NCBI RefSeq assembly: GCF_900478135.1
Contig: NZ_LS483470.1
Span: 310,001-374,000 of the forward strand
DNA: 64,000 nucleotides
Reading direction: 5' to 3'
From: Leminorella richardii
GTDB taxonomy: Bacteria; Pseudomonadota; Gammaproteobacteria; Enterobacterales; Enterobacteriaceae
Made by a program: the position numbers and the translations under genes. Below the pieces are notes generated by a model, which was not told where the DNA came from, did not search any database, and saw only the letters and a list, made by a program, of their open reading frames with translations. This document shows positions 31,981 to 41,011 of the stretch, in pieces (positions within the stretch are counted from its first letter, which is position 1; each line of letters starts with the position of its first letter).

Positions 31981-32994
31981 CTAAAACGTCAGCAGGACTT
32001 TACAGCACTGTTTCTGGTCCTTCTCGAAGGTTTCCAGCGCGTTGATCACCTGGGTGTAATCAAACTTATGAGTAATGAGTTTTTCCGGGTGAATTTTTTT
32101 CTCCTTCATCCAGTCAATGACCATGGGGAAGCGGTTACTGTTAAGCCGAGAGCTGTAAATCGTTAGCTCTTTGCTAGTGATCCCCTGCTGGTTAATCACG
32201 CATGGGTCAGAAGAGAAGCCCATAATGCCGATGCGAGCCGCTGGAGAGGCAAGGCCGATAGCTTCCGGCAGAATAGACGGATGGCAGGCAGCGTCAACAA
32301 TGAGGGTCGGTCGAATGCCTAGCTTGGCCAGTTCGTCAGCCAGATTGATGTCCGTATTGTTGATGATGCGGTCAGCGCCGTTTTCTTTCGCCATCGCTAA
32401 ACGTTCATCAATACGGTCGGCAACGATAATTTCTTTTACGCCATATACCCCGCGCAGTGCCTGAATAGTGGTTAAACCCATTGGGCCTGCACCGTAAACC
32501 AGCGCCACGTCTAGCGGGCCAGGATTCATCTGGCTGCAGATATTGGCGGCAATGGTAAAGGGCTCAATCATGGTGGCATCGCGGTCGCCAATGCTTTCCG
32601 GCACGGTGTGGGCATTTTTCGCCGGCAGCGTGACGTGTTCACTGAAGCCGCCGTCGCGATGTACGCCGATGACCTGCAGCGATGTACATACGTTAGGGCG
32701 ACCAATGGAGCAGGGGTAGCAGTGGCCGCAGTTGACCACCGGGTCGCCCACAACGCGCTCGCCGATGCGAGCGGCATCAACGCCTTCGCCAACGGCGTCA
32801 ATGCGGCCGAAAAACTCGTGGCCGATAACGCGCGGATATTTGGCAAACGGGTTATGCCCGCGGTAAATGTGTACGTCAGAACCGCAAATGCCGGCGCTTT
32901 CTACGCGAATGCGGACATCGCCGGGCTGTGGTTCGGGCATCGGACGGTCTTCGATAACCAGCTTGCCTGGTTCCTGAATAACTACGCTTTTCAT
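31981..32994 (-). CDS. rspB: Zinc-type alcohol dehydrogenase RspB
   Basis: The 337-residue medium-chain dehydrogenase matches E. coli RspB: G-I-C-G-S-D-x-H-I-Y-R-G-H-N (catalytic zinc region, about 36-49), G-H-E-F-F-G near 58, a structural zinc loop C-G-H-C-Y-P-C ... C (about 89-103), and the cofactor loop V-Y-G-A-G-P-M-G-L near 168-176. The ATG at 32992-32994 is preferred because GGAGAG lies eight bases upstream and the alignment starts M-K-S; a longer frame to 33024 overlaps rspA. It likely oxidises a sugar acid with NAD. It follows rspA by 17 bases. Confidence 0.9.
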   Translation of the reverse strand: MKSVVIQEPGKLVIEDRPMPEPQPGDVRIRVESAGICGSDVHIYRGHNPFAKYPRVIGHEFFGRIDAVGEGVDAARIGERVVGDPVVNCGHCYPCSIGRPNVCTSLQVIGVHRDGGFSEHVTLPAKNAHTVPESIGDRDATMIEPFTIAANICSQMNPGPLDVALVYGAGPMGLTTIQALRGVYGVKEIIVADRIDERLAMAKENGADRIINNTDINLADELAKLGIRPTLIVDAACHPSILPEAIGLASPAARIGIMGFSSDPCVINQQGITSKELTIYSSRLNSNRFPMVIDWMKEKKIHPEKLITHKFDYTQVINALETFEKDQKQCCKVLLTF

Positions 32995-33011
32995 GTATTG
33001 CTCTCCGTTAA

Positions 33012-34226
33012 TTACCAGTTCCACAGCGTGCCGTCTTCCAGACGGGCTACCGGTAAGTAGGCTGGCTCGTAGGGATATTTGGCGGCCAGTTTTTCGTCAA
33101 AGTCGATGCCTAGGCCCGGCTTGTCGCTTGGGTGCATGTAGCCGTCTTCGAAGGTCCAGTTGTGTGGGAAGACTTCCAGCATCTGCTCGGAGTAGCCCAT
33201 GTATTCCTGAACGCCGAAGTTCGGTACCCACAGGTCGAAGTGCAGCGCGGCGGCGTGGCAGATCGGTGACAGATCCGACGGGCCGTGAGAGCCGGTGCGT
33301 ACTTGATACATGGCGGCAAAGTCTGCGATGCGGCGCATATGAGTAATGCCGCCCGCGTGGGTGATGGTGGTGCGGATGTAGTCAATTAGCTGTTCTTCAA
33401 TCAGCTGCTTGCAGTCCCAAATGCTGTTGAATACTTCACCGACGGCGATAGGCGTCACAGTGTGCTGACGGATCAGGCGGAAGCACTCTTGATTCTCCGC
33501 AGGGGTTGGATCTTCCATCCAGAACAGGCGGTAGTCTTCAATGCTCTTGCCGAAGCGCGCGGCTTCGATCGGCGTCAGGCGGTGGTGCATGTCGTGCAGC
33601 AGGTGCTCGTTAAAGCCAAACTTGCTGCGCACGGCGTCAAACAGTTTCGGCGTAAAGTCGAGATACTTTTCTGTCGACCACAGCTGCTCTTCTGGGTAAG
33701 CGCCTTTGGTTGCTGGCTCGTAGGCTAAGTTTTTGCCCTTGCTCAGACCGTAGGTGGTTTTCATACCCGGCACGCCGCACTGAACGCGGATTGCCTTAAA
33801 GCCCATTTCCTGATGCTTGGCGTAGTCTTCTAGCACTTCGTCGATAGTACGACCAGTGGTGTGGCAGTAAACCATAACGCCGGTGCGAGACGCGCCGCCC
33901 AGAAGCTGGTAAACCGGCATGTTAGCTGCTTTGCCTTTGATGTCCCACAGCGCCATATCGATGGCGGAAATGGCCGACATGGTCACCGGGCCGCGACGCC
34001 AATAGGCGCCTTTATAGAAAAACTGGAAGATATCTTCGATCTGATGCGCATCGCGGCCGATAAGCTGCGGGCACAGGTGGTCTTTCAAATAGGAGGCGAC
34101 GGGAAGCTCGCGGCCGTTGAGCGTGGCGTCACCGACGCCGTAAATCCCTTCATCAGTAGTTATTTTTACAGTGACAAAGTTACGGCCGGGACACGTAACA
34201 AAAACTTCAGCCTTTACGATTTTCAT
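33012..34226 (-). CDS. rspA: Enolase-superfamily dehydratase RspA
   Basis: The product has 404 residues from the ATG at 34224-34226, equal to E. coli RspA and very similar throughout; a longer frame to 34310 would add 28 unrelated residues. It belongs to the mannonate dehydratase group of the enolase superfamily. Key parts are H-L-L-H-D-M-H-H-R-L near 210 (metal-binding D and catalytic H), W-M-E-D-P-T-P-A-E near 234 and G-E-V-F-N near 261. It dehydrates sugar acids such as D-mannonate, with low activity in known RspA enzymes. It is the first gene of the operon. Confidence 0.92.
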   Translation of the reverse strand: MKIVKAEVFVTCPGRNFVTVKITTDEGIYGVGDATLNGRELPVASYLKDHLCPQLIGRDAHQIEDIFQFFYKGAYWRRGPVTMSAISAIDMALWDIKGKAANMPVYQLLGGASRTGVMVYCHTTGRTIDEVLEDYAKHQEMGFKAIRVQCGVPGMKTTYGLSKGKNLAYEPATKGAYPEEQLWSTEKYLDFTPKLFDAVRSKFGFNEHLLHDMHHRLTPIEAARFGKSIEDYRLFWMEDPTPAENQECFRLIRQHTVTPIAVGEVFNSIWDCKQLIEEQLIDYIRTTITHAGGITHMRRIADFAAMYQVRTGSHGPSDLSPICHAAALHFDLWVPNFGVQEYMGYSEQMLEVFPHNWTFEDGYMHPSDKPGLGIDFDEKLAAKYPYEPAYLPVARLEDGTLWNW

Positions 34227-34591
34227 AGTGCGTCTGTCCAGATGGATAAAAAAGAGGTCTCGAGCTCGAGAGTTAATGTTTGCATAAGATACTTCTAGTA
34301 AAACTACCATACAAGTATTGCGATAGAGATTTTCAGACTCTGCTTATGGTTATGTGATAACGGTCACTTTATTTAACTAACCTGCTTTTAGATAAAAAGA
34401 CGTAAAAATCGATATAGGCCAGGCAGAATGGGGGATAGACAGTTAAGGTACGTTGCCTATTTCTGGAAAATAAAGGGATGACTACAAGGGAAAGTGTTAC
34501 TTCGCTCAAAGAACGTACCAAAAGGTATTTAAAAGGTATTATTAATTGGTATCTTAAAGGTTATCAATAAATCGTCATAAAGGATGTGAAT
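34227..34591. promoter_or_regulatory. Divergent rspA/yegT control region
   Basis: This 365-base region between divergent operons is AT-rich. Besides the CRP-like site it holds a palindrome, TACCAAAAGGTA (34516-34527), followed by further GGTAT repeats at 34534-34538 and 34548-34552 (AAGGTATT, TTGGTATC, AAGGTTATC). These are candidate operators for the GntR/UTRA regulator YegW encoded at the other end of the yeg operon. No gene was seen. Confidence 0.4.
34353..34368. promoter_or_regulatory. CRP-binding site between rspA and yegT
   Basis: TGTGATAACGGTCACT matches the CRP consensus TGTGA-N6-TCACA at nine of ten conserved positions. It lies about 127 bases upstream of the rspA start and 224 upstream of yegT, so rspA is the likelier target. 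It would place the operon under catabolite control; crp itself is also in this window. Confidence 0.6.
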
Positions 34592-35869
34592 ATGAAAACA
34601 ACAGCAAAGCTGTCGTTTATGATGTTTGTCGAATGGTTTATTTGGGGGGCCTGGTTTGTTCCTCTGTGGCTGTTTTTGAACCGAAGCGGCTTTACCGCTG
34701 GTGAAATAGGCTGGTCTTATGCCTGTACGGCGATTGCCGCCATTTTGTCGCCGATTCTGGTCGGCTCGCTGACTGACCGCTTTTTTGCCGCGCAAAAAGT
34801 GCTGGCGTTACTGATGTTTGTGGGCGCAGCGCTGATGTATTTGGCGGCGCAGCAGACTGAATTTGTTTATTTTTTCCCTTTACTGCTAGGATACTCGTTG
34901 ACCTATATGCCGACGATTGCACTAACAAACAGTATTGCATTTGCCAACGTTGGCGATGTGGAACGCGATTTCCCCCGTATTCGCGTAATGGGAACCATTG
35001 GTTGGATTGCATCCGGCATCGTGTGTGGCTTTTTACCCGAGATGCTCGGGTTTAACGACATTTCACCAACCAATATCCCTCTGGTGATCACTGCGATTAG
35101 TTCCGCGCTGCTGGGTATTTTCGCCTTTTGGCTGCCAAATACGCCGCCGAAAAGTACTGGCAAGCTGAGCTTTAAAGTGATGCTTGGCTTAGATGCGGTT
35201 GTGATGCTCCGAGACAGAAACTTTCTGGTTTTCTTTGTTTGCTCCTTCCTGTTCGCCATGCCGCTAGCTTTCTATTACATCTTTGCGAACGGGTTTCTTA
35301 CCGAAGTGGGAATGAAAAACGCTACTGGCTGGATGACGCTGGGGCAGTTTTCGGAAATCTTCTTTATGCTGGCGCTACCGTTTTTCACCAAGCGCTTTGG
35401 CATTAAAAAGGTGCTGCTGCTTGGTCTGGTGACGGCTGCGATCCGCTATGCCTTCTTTGTCTATGGCGACGCCTACCACTACTTCACCTACGGGCTTCTG
35501 TTCCTTGGCATTTTGCTACATGGAGTAAGCTACGATTTTTACTATGTCACTGCCTACATTTACGTTGATAAAAAAGCGCCGGTTCATATGCGTACTGCCG
35601 CTCAAGGGCTGATTACGCTGTGCTGCCAAGGGTTCGGCAGTCTGTTGGGCTACCGCATCGGCGGCGTGATGATGGAAAAGATGTTTGCCTATCAGGAGCC
35701 TGTAAACGGCTTAACGTTTAACTGGGTTGGCATGTGGGGATTCGGCGCTGCCATGATCGCGGTTATTGCCGTCTTGTTCATGCTGCTGTTTCGTGAATCA
35801 GACAGGGACATTACCACTATTACTGTAAATAACGGCACAGAAGAGCTACAAACAGAGGAAGCTAAATGA
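34592..35869 (+). CDS. yegT: Nucleoside:H+ symporter-family transporter YegT
   Basis: The 425-residue inner-membrane protein has about 12 membrane segments and is very close to E. coli YegT from its first residues (M-K-T-T-A-K-L-S-F-M-M-F-V-E-W). It belongs to the NHS family with NupG and XapB. The ATG at 34592 has AAGGA seven bases upstream; a GTG six bases earlier is less likely. It is the first gene of a tight operon with yegU and yegV (ATGA overlaps) and presumably imports a nucleoside or glycoside that YegU and YegV process. Confidence 0.92.
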   Translation: MKTTAKLSFMMFVEWFIWGAWFVPLWLFLNRSGFTAGEIGWSYACTAIAAILSPILVGSLTDRFFAAQKVLALLMFVGAALMYLAAQQTEFVYFFPLLLGYSLTYMPTIALTNSIAFANVGDVERDFPRIRVMGTIGWIASGIVCGFLPEMLGFNDISPTNIPLVITAISSALLGIFAFWLPNTPPKSTGKLSFKVMLGLDAVVMLRDRNFLVFFVCSFLFAMPLAFYYIFANGFLTEVGMKNATGWMTLGQFSEIFFMLALPFFTKRFGIKKVLLLGLVTAAIRYAFFVYGDAYHYFTYGLLFLGILLHGVSYDFYYVTAYIYVDKKAPVHMRTAAQGLITLCCQGFGSLLGYRIGGVMMEKMFAYQEPVNGLTFNWVGMWGFGAAMIAVIAVLFMLLFRESDRDITTITVNNGTEELQTEEAK

Positions 35870-36870
35870 AACAGGAACGCATTCTTGGCGCGCTTTACGG
35901 TCAGGCATTGGGGGATTCAATGGGGATGCCCTCAGAGCTTTGGCCGCGGGCTAGAGTAAAGGCGCACTTTGGTTGGATAGACCGCTTTATTCCCGGCCCT
36001 GCTGAAAACAACGCCGCCTGCTATTTTGGCCGTGCTGAATACACTGACGATACTTCAATGGCGTGCTGTTTGGTGAAGGCGTTTATCGAGTGTGATGGAG
36101 AGATTAACGCTGAAGCTATCGGTAGGCACATTTTGGCGTGGGCTGAGTCCTTTGACGCGTTTAATAAAAACGTTCTGGGGCCGACGTCAAAAATCGCGCT
36201 TAACGCGATACGCGATGGGAAGCCCGTGGAGAGCCTTGAGAATAATGGCGTTACCAATGGTGCTGCCATGCGCGCTTCTCCTTTAGGATGCCTGCTGCCA
36301 ACGGATGATTTAGACGGCTTTATTGAGCAGGTTGCGCTGGCGTCAAGTGCTACACACAAGTCTGATTTGGCCGTGGCGGGCGCAGTGGCTATCGCTTGGG
36401 CTGTGTCGCGGGCTATTGAAGGAAGCCGTTGGGAAGAAATCAGGGATGCGCTACCCACGGTCGCTCGCCACGCTCAGGAGAGGAAAGTGACGACGTTCAG
36501 TGCGTCGCTTGCCGCCCGTATTGAGCTGGCGTTAGAGGTCGTAAGAACTTCCGCTGGTACAGAATCGGCCAGTGAGCGTATTTATCAGCTGATCGGTGCG
36601 GGAACTAGCACCATCGAGTCGGTTCCCGCCGCGATTGCGATGGTGGAACTGGCGCAAACCGATCCTAATCGCTGCGCCGTTCTATGTGCCAATCTGGGGG
36701 GGGATACGGATACTATCGGCGCGATGGCGACAGCAATTTGCGGCGCTCTGCACGGCGTTGACGCTATTGATAAAGCCCTTAAGCGAGAGCTTGATGAGGT
36801 CAACCGACCAGAGTTTGAGCACTACGCTGAGAGGTTAATGCAGTATCGCCTGCGTAGGGAGAGAGCATGA
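35866..36870 (+). CDS. yegU: ADP-ribosylglycohydrolase-family protein YegU
   Basis: The 334-residue protein of the DraG/ARH family shows the dinuclear metal sites G-D-S-M-G-M-P (about 16-22), T-D-D-T-S-M (about 62-67) and G-G-D-T-D-T-I-G-A-M (about 281-290), as in E. coli YegU. Enzymes of this family cleave N- or O-glycosidic ADP-ribose bonds; in this operon it probably hydrolyses a nucleoside or similar N-glycoside after uptake by YegT. It overlaps both neighbours by four bases, so all three are made together. The substrate is unknown. Confidence 0.9.
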   Translation: MKQERILGALYGQALGDSMGMPSELWPRARVKAHFGWIDRFIPGPAENNAACYFGRAEYTDDTSMACCLVKAFIECDGEINAEAIGRHILAWAESFDAFNKNVLGPTSKIALNAIRDGKPVESLENNGVTNGAAMRASPLGCLLPTDDLDGFIEQVALASSATHKSDLAVAGAVAIAWAVSRAIEGSRWEEIRDALPTVARHAQERKVTTFSASLAARIELALEVVRTSAGTESASERIYQLIGAGTSTIESVPAAIAMVELAQTDPNRCAVLCANLGGDTDTIGAMATAICGALHGVDAIDKALKRELDEVNRPEFEHYAERLMQYRLRRERA

Positions 36871-37844
36871 ATGCAAACGCGCTAGCCAATCGGCTAAATA
36901 GCCTGTCTGTACAGCGCCCAATAACAGTGCTCGGCGCCGTCGTTATTGATGTGATTGCCGATGCTTATTCATTGCCGTGGCGCGGTTGTGATATTGAGCT
37001 CCAACAGCAGAGCGTTAATATTGGCGGCTGCGCGTTCAACGTAGCTCTGGCGCTTAAAAGGCTGGGGCTGGAGACACAAAACGTGCTGCCGTTAGGGCAG
37101 GGCGTGTGGGCTGATATCATCCGAAACAGCCTGACACAGCGTGGGATGCGCAGTGCGATAGAAACCGATGAAGGCGACAACGGGTGGTGTCTGGCACTGG
37201 TTGAACCGGACGGTGAACGGACGTTTATGTCGTTTAGCGGAGTAGAAAACCAGTGGCGTGCATCGTGGTTGGATAACTTGGTTGTGCAGCCGCAGAGCTT
37301 GGTGTATCTAGCAGGCTATCAGCTGGCATCACCGCGTGGAGAAGTGCTGGTAGACTGGTTGGAAAACCTGTCTCAGGTGACGCCTTTTATCGATTTTGGC
37401 CCTCGAATTGCCGACATTCCCGAAGCGATGATGTCCAGAATTATGGCGCTTAAGCCGATCGTTTCTTTAAATCGGCAAGAGGCGGAGATTGCCGCTCGTG
37501 CGCTAGGTGTACACAATGAAGTACAGAGTCTGGGGGCTGCGTGGTTAGCCCACTACGGTTCACCGCTTATTGTCCGGCAGGACAGCGAGGGCGCCTGGTT
37601 TTTTGATGAAAAAGCTCAGGGGTGTGCGGCACCCTTTAGCGCATCGGTGGTGGATACTATCGGCGCGGGGGATAGTCACGCGGGAGGGGCAATAGCAGGG
37701 CTGTCCGCTGGGTGGTCGCTAGCGGAGTCGGTTACGCTAGGTAACGCCGTGGCCTCTTTTGTCGTCAGCCATCGAGGTGGAGACTGTGCGCCGACGGTGG
37801 ATGAATTAACCGCGCGGCTAAAACTCGCAAACGAAGGTGTATAG
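36867..37844 (+). CDS. yegV: PfkB-family sugar kinase YegV
   Basis: The 325-residue ribokinase-family enzyme has a first signature around N-I-G-G-C-A-F-N-V-A near residues 52-61 and a catalytic C-terminal motif V-D-T-I-G-A-G-D-S-H-A-G-G near 262-274 (D of G-A-G-D is the base). It probably phosphorylates the sugar or nucleoside released by YegU. The 3' end overlaps the convergent yegW by 27 bases, as in E. coli, so the two transcripts are antisense there. Confidence 0.9.
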   Translation: MNANALANRLNSLSVQRPITVLGAVVIDVIADAYSLPWRGCDIELQQQSVNIGGCAFNVALALKRLGLETQNVLPLGQGVWADIIRNSLTQRGMRSAIETDEGDNGWCLALVEPDGERTFMSFSGVENQWRASWLDNLVVQPQSLVYLAGYQLASPRGEVLVDWLENLSQVTPFIDFGPRIADIPEAMMSRIMALKPIVSLNRQEAEIAARALGVHNEVQSLGAAWLAHYGSPLIVRQDSEGAWFFDEKAQGCAAPFSASVVDTIGAGDSHAGGAIAGLSAGWSLAESVTLGNAVASFVVSHRGGDCAPTVDELTARLKLANEGV

Positions 37845-38564
37845 ATCGCTGCGGCAGTGACTAATGCTGTATTCGATAGGCCTTTGCAGCCCATCGAAAG
37901 CGATTTGCTTGATGACCAGCATCGGAATGTCGCCGCTGGTTTGCAGATGAGTAAGAAACTCAGCGTCCGGCATTCGGGCGCTGACGTAGCTTTTTGTTCT
38001 CTGTGGATGGATATTTTGGCTGCGGAAGTATTCATACAGGGAAATCCCAATTTCTTCCGCATTGTCGATGAGATCGACAGGAACATAGGATTTTTCAATA
38101 GAAACGGCGTCATCGTCTACATAGCGAATGCGCTTAAGTAAAAATACGTCATCTTCGGGTGAGAGAGCCAGTCGCTCAGCTACGTCAGCGGGGCATTTTT
38201 CTACCTGTCGGGTTATCCAGAGCGTACTTGGCCTTTTTCCCAGCAGAGAGACTTGTTGGGAAAATCCGGGCGCCTCTTTCAGGGAGTACTCGAAGATATT
38301 GTTGACCTGAGTACCGTAGCCGCGGGATCGGGTGACAACCCCCTCTTTTTCCAACGCTTCCATGGCGTTACGCACGGTAATGCGAGATACGCCGGTAAGC
38401 TGGCTAAGGTCTCGCTCACCGGGAAGAATGTTGCCGTGCTCTAACGTTCCGCTTCGCACCGCGCTTTTTATCGTTTGGGCAAACTTCAGATAAAGCGGCG
38501 CGTTATCGGCAGAAGCCAGTCGCTTGACTAACTGTTCTATCAGTTGAACGTGGGCCTTTTCCAT
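37818..38564 (-). CDS. yegW: GntR/HutC-type regulator YegW
   Basis: The 248-residue protein has an N-terminal winged helix (L-P-G-E-R-D-L-S-Q-L-T-G-V-S-R-I-T-V-R near 46-64) and a UTRA ligand-binding domain (Y-V-D-D-D-A-V-S-I-E near 138; P-I-E-Y-S-I-S-H-C-R-S-D near 230). It follows E. coli YegW; the M-E-K-A-H start at 38562-38564 matches that protein, while a frame to 38600 adds 12 residues without a ribosome site. It probably senses a sugar ligand and controls yegTUV. Confidence 0.9.
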   Translation of the reverse strand: MEKAHVQLIEQLVKRLASADNAPLYLKFAQTIKSAVRSGTLEHGNILPGERDLSQLTGVSRITVRNAMEALEKEGVVTRSRGYGTQVNNIFEYSLKEAPGFSQQVSLLGKRPSTLWITRQVEKCPADVAERLALSPEDDVFLLKRIRYVDDDAVSIEKSYVPVDLIDNAEEIGISLYEYFRSQNIHPQRTKSYVSARMPDAEFLTHLQTSGDIPMLVIKQIAFDGLQRPIEYSISHCRSDLYTFVCEF

Positions 38565-38767
38565 ATGTCGCGAACCTGAAGAGAGGGGAAGAGCTATCAT
38601 ATCATTTATTTTCAGCGAATTTGCGCTTGATGAAGACTGAGCGCAGTAGAAAAGCGATAGAAACCGTCGCGTTAAGGCTCTTTGTGAAAAAGAGTGTTAA
38701 TAGCAACCCAAGACCCTCCATAGTTTGCGATAGAGGAGATTCTTATTTTATATATTAATTCAATTAA

Positions 38768-38811
38768 ATTGATTTTTTATTCATTTTTGATAAGGTGAAT
38801 TTTATTCATAG
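38768..38811. promoter_or_regulatory. Two ArgR-box-like sites upstream of argD
   Basis: TGATTTTTTATTCA (38770-38783) differs from the 14-base ArgR core TGAAWWWWWWTTCA at one base. TGAATTTTATTCA (38796-38808) keeps both half sites but is one base shorter. They lie 27-65 bases before the argD start, where ArgR boxes occur in arginine genes. They imply arginine repression of argD. Confidence 0.6.
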
Positions 38812-38834
38812 AAATAGAACAGGGCAGAATCAAA

Positions 38835-40061
38835 ATGAGTGGTGTTAGCAAAGTAACTCGGAATATGTTTGATAGCGTGATGTTGCCGGTTTATGCGCCT
38901 GCGGCGTTTGTTCCCGTGAAGGGAAAAGGAAGTCGCGTATGGGACCAGCAGGGAAATGAGTTTATCGATTTCTCCAGCGGTATCGCGGTGACTGCCCTTG
39001 GGCACTGCCATCCTGCACTGGTTAAGGCGCTGAAAGAGCAGAGTGAGCTTATCTGGCACACCAGCAATCTGTTCACCAACGAGCCTGCGCTTCGTCTAGC
39101 GAAAAAGATGATCGACGCGACGTTTGCCGATCGCGTGTTTTTCGCTAACTCGGGGGCTGAAGCCAACGAGGCCGCTTTCAAGCTGGTCCGCCGCTACGCC
39201 ATTGAACGTCACAGCCCCTATAAAACCAAAATTATCGCCTTTAAGAACGCCTTCCACGGCCGTACGCTGTTTACCGTTACTGTCGGCGGTCAGGCGAAGT
39301 ATTCAGATGGATTCGGGCCGAAGCCTGCCGACATTATTCACGTGCCTTTTAACGATCTTGACGCAGTGAAAGCGGTAATGGACGACCACACCTGTGCGGT
39401 CGTGCTAGAGCCAGTGCAGGGCGAGGGGGGGATTACTCCCGTTGACGCGGATTTTCTGCGCGGGGTTCGCGAACTGTGCGATCGGCATCAGGCGCTGCTG
39501 GTGTTTGATGAAGTGCAGTCAGGCATGGGCAGAACCGGTACGCTATTTACCTACATGCGCTACGGCGTGACGCCGGACGTGCTGACATCCGCCAAAGCGT
39601 TGGGAGGCGGCTTCCCCATTAGCGCCATGCTGACAACCAACGACGTGGCGCAGGTGATGGAGCCTGGCGTACACGGCACGACCTACGGGGGTAACCCGCT
39701 TGCCTGTGCGGTTGCCGAGGCGGCCTTTGACGCAATTAATTCACCGGAAGTGCTGTCCGGTGTGCAGGGGCGGCATGAGTATATTGTTTCCCGGCTGGCG
39801 GAGATCAATCAGCGCTACGGCGTATTTGCCGACGTGCGGGGGCTGGGGCTATTAATTGGCGCTGAGCTGTCGGCTGACTACAGCGGGATGGCCAGAGAGT
39901 TTTTGGCGGCGGCGGTAGACAGTGGTCTGATGCTGCTTAATGCTGGGCCTAGTGTGCTGCGCTTTGCCCCTTCGCTGGTGATCCCAATGGAAGACTTGCA
40001 GATAGGAATGGAACGTCTTGAAAACGCGGTGAAGCAGGTTGCTGAGGCTAAGGCAAAGTAA
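38835..40061 (+). CDS. argD: Acetylornithine/succinyldiaminopimelate aminotransferase
   Basis: The 408-residue class III PLP aminotransferase aligns with E. coli ArgD (406). Visible are G-I-A-V-T-A-L-G-H-C-H near 51, N-S-G-A-E-A-N-E-A-A near 107-116, V-F-D-E-V-Q-S-G near 223-230 and the PLP lysine in T-S-A-K-A-L-G-G-G near 255. It acts in arginine synthesis and in lysine/diaminopimelate synthesis. The gene has its own terminator and faces crp. Confidence 0.94.
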   Translation: MSGVSKVTRNMFDSVMLPVYAPAAFVPVKGKGSRVWDQQGNEFIDFSSGIAVTALGHCHPALVKALKEQSELIWHTSNLFTNEPALRLAKKMIDATFADRVFFANSGAEANEAAFKLVRRYAIERHSPYKTKIIAFKNAFHGRTLFTVTVGGQAKYSDGFGPKPADIIHVPFNDLDAVKAVMDDHTCAVVLEPVQGEGGITPVDADFLRGVRELCDRHQALLVFDEVQSGMGRTGTLFTYMRYGVTPDVLTSAKALGGGFPISAMLTTNDVAQVMEPGVHGTTYGGNPLACAVAEAAFDAINSPEVLSGVQGRHEYIVSRLAEINQRYGVFADVRGLGLLIGAELSADYSGMAREFLAAAVDSGLMLLNAGPSVLRFAPSLVIPMEDLQIGMERLENAVKQVAEAKAK

Positions 40062-40080
40062 CTGGCTTAGAGAAAAACAA

Positions 40081-40106
40081 ACGCCGCTCACTGAGCGGCG
40101 TTTTGC
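40081..40106. terminator. Terminator between argD and crp
   Basis: ACGCCGCTCA and TGAGCGGCGT form a tight stem, with TTTTGCTT on the plus strand and CAAA-preceding T-run (TTTGTTTTTC) on the minus strand. It can serve both convergent genes. Confidence 0.8.
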
Positions 40107-40123
40107 TTAAATGGCGTTTGCCG

Positions 40124-40756
40124 TTAACGCGTCCCGTAAACGACGATCGTTTTACCGTGAGCGGAAATCAGGTTTTGGTCTTCAAGCATTTTTAAAATGC
40201 GGCCGACGGTTTCGCGAGAGCATCCGACGATTTGGCCGATTTCCTGACGAGTGATTTTGATTTGCATCCCGTCGGGGTGGGTCATCGCGTCAGGCTGTTT
40301 AGCCAGATTTAGCAGGGTCTGGGCAATACGACCTGTGACGTCAAGGAAGGCTAGGCTGCCTACTTTTTCTGACGTAACCTGCAGACGACGAGCCATCTGA
40401 GCCGACAGGCGCATAAGAATGTCCGGGTTCACTTGAATTAGCTGGCGAAACTTTTTATAGGAAATTTCGGCAACTTCACAGGCTGTTTTTGCTCTTACCC
40501 AGGCGCTGCGCTCTTGCCCTTCTTCAAACAGGCCAAGTTCGCCAATAAAGTCACCCTGGTTAAGGTAAGAAAGGATCATTTCTTTCCCTTCTTCATCCTT
40601 GATGAGAACGGCTACGGCTCCTTTAACAATGTAATAAAGCGTCTCCGCTTTCTCTCCTTGATGGATAAGCGTGCTCTTGGAAGGATACTTGTGAATATGA
40701 CAATGAGACAAGAACCATTCAAGAGTCGGGTCTGTTTGCGGTTTGCCGAGAACCAT
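40124..40756 (-). CDS. crp: cAMP receptor protein
   Basis: The 210-residue protein is almost identical in sequence to E. coli CRP. The cAMP pocket shows G-E-L-G-L-F (E72/73 region) and R-S-A-W-V-R (R82-S83), and the DNA-reading helix is S-R-E-T-V-G-R (R180, E181, R185 of E. coli). It is the global catabolite regulator, active as a cAMP-bound dimer. It is preceded by a 255-base leader, as expected for an autoregulated gene. A probable target, the site before rspA, lies in the same window. Confidence 0.98.
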   Translation of the reverse strand: MVLGKPQTDPTLEWFLSHCHIHKYPSKSTLIHQGEKAETLYYIVKGAVAVLIKDEEGKEMILSYLNQGDFIGELGLFEEGQERSAWVRAKTACEVAEISYKKFRQLIQVNPDILMRLSAQMARRLQVTSEKVGSLAFLDVTGRIAQTLLNLAKQPDAMTHPDGMQIKITRQEIGQIVGCSRETVGRILKMLEDQNLISAHGKTIVVYGTR

Positions 40757-41011
40757 CTGTTGTTATCCTCTTTGTTGTCACTGCCTAAAACAGCAAAGCA
40801 AGAAGCCTGCCGAAAAAACTTACTTATTTACTTGCTTGCTCGAGAGCGTCAGAAATGCTCGGTGAGCGCTATTATAGTCGATCATAACCTAATTTATGGA
40901 TTTCTACACCGTAAGCTTTTAACACAGCTTGAGGCAAGAGTCTTGTTCCTCATTACCAAAATGCGGGACATATGGCGTATTGCTGCGTTGTTTGGCTATT
41001 TTGTCACGCGA

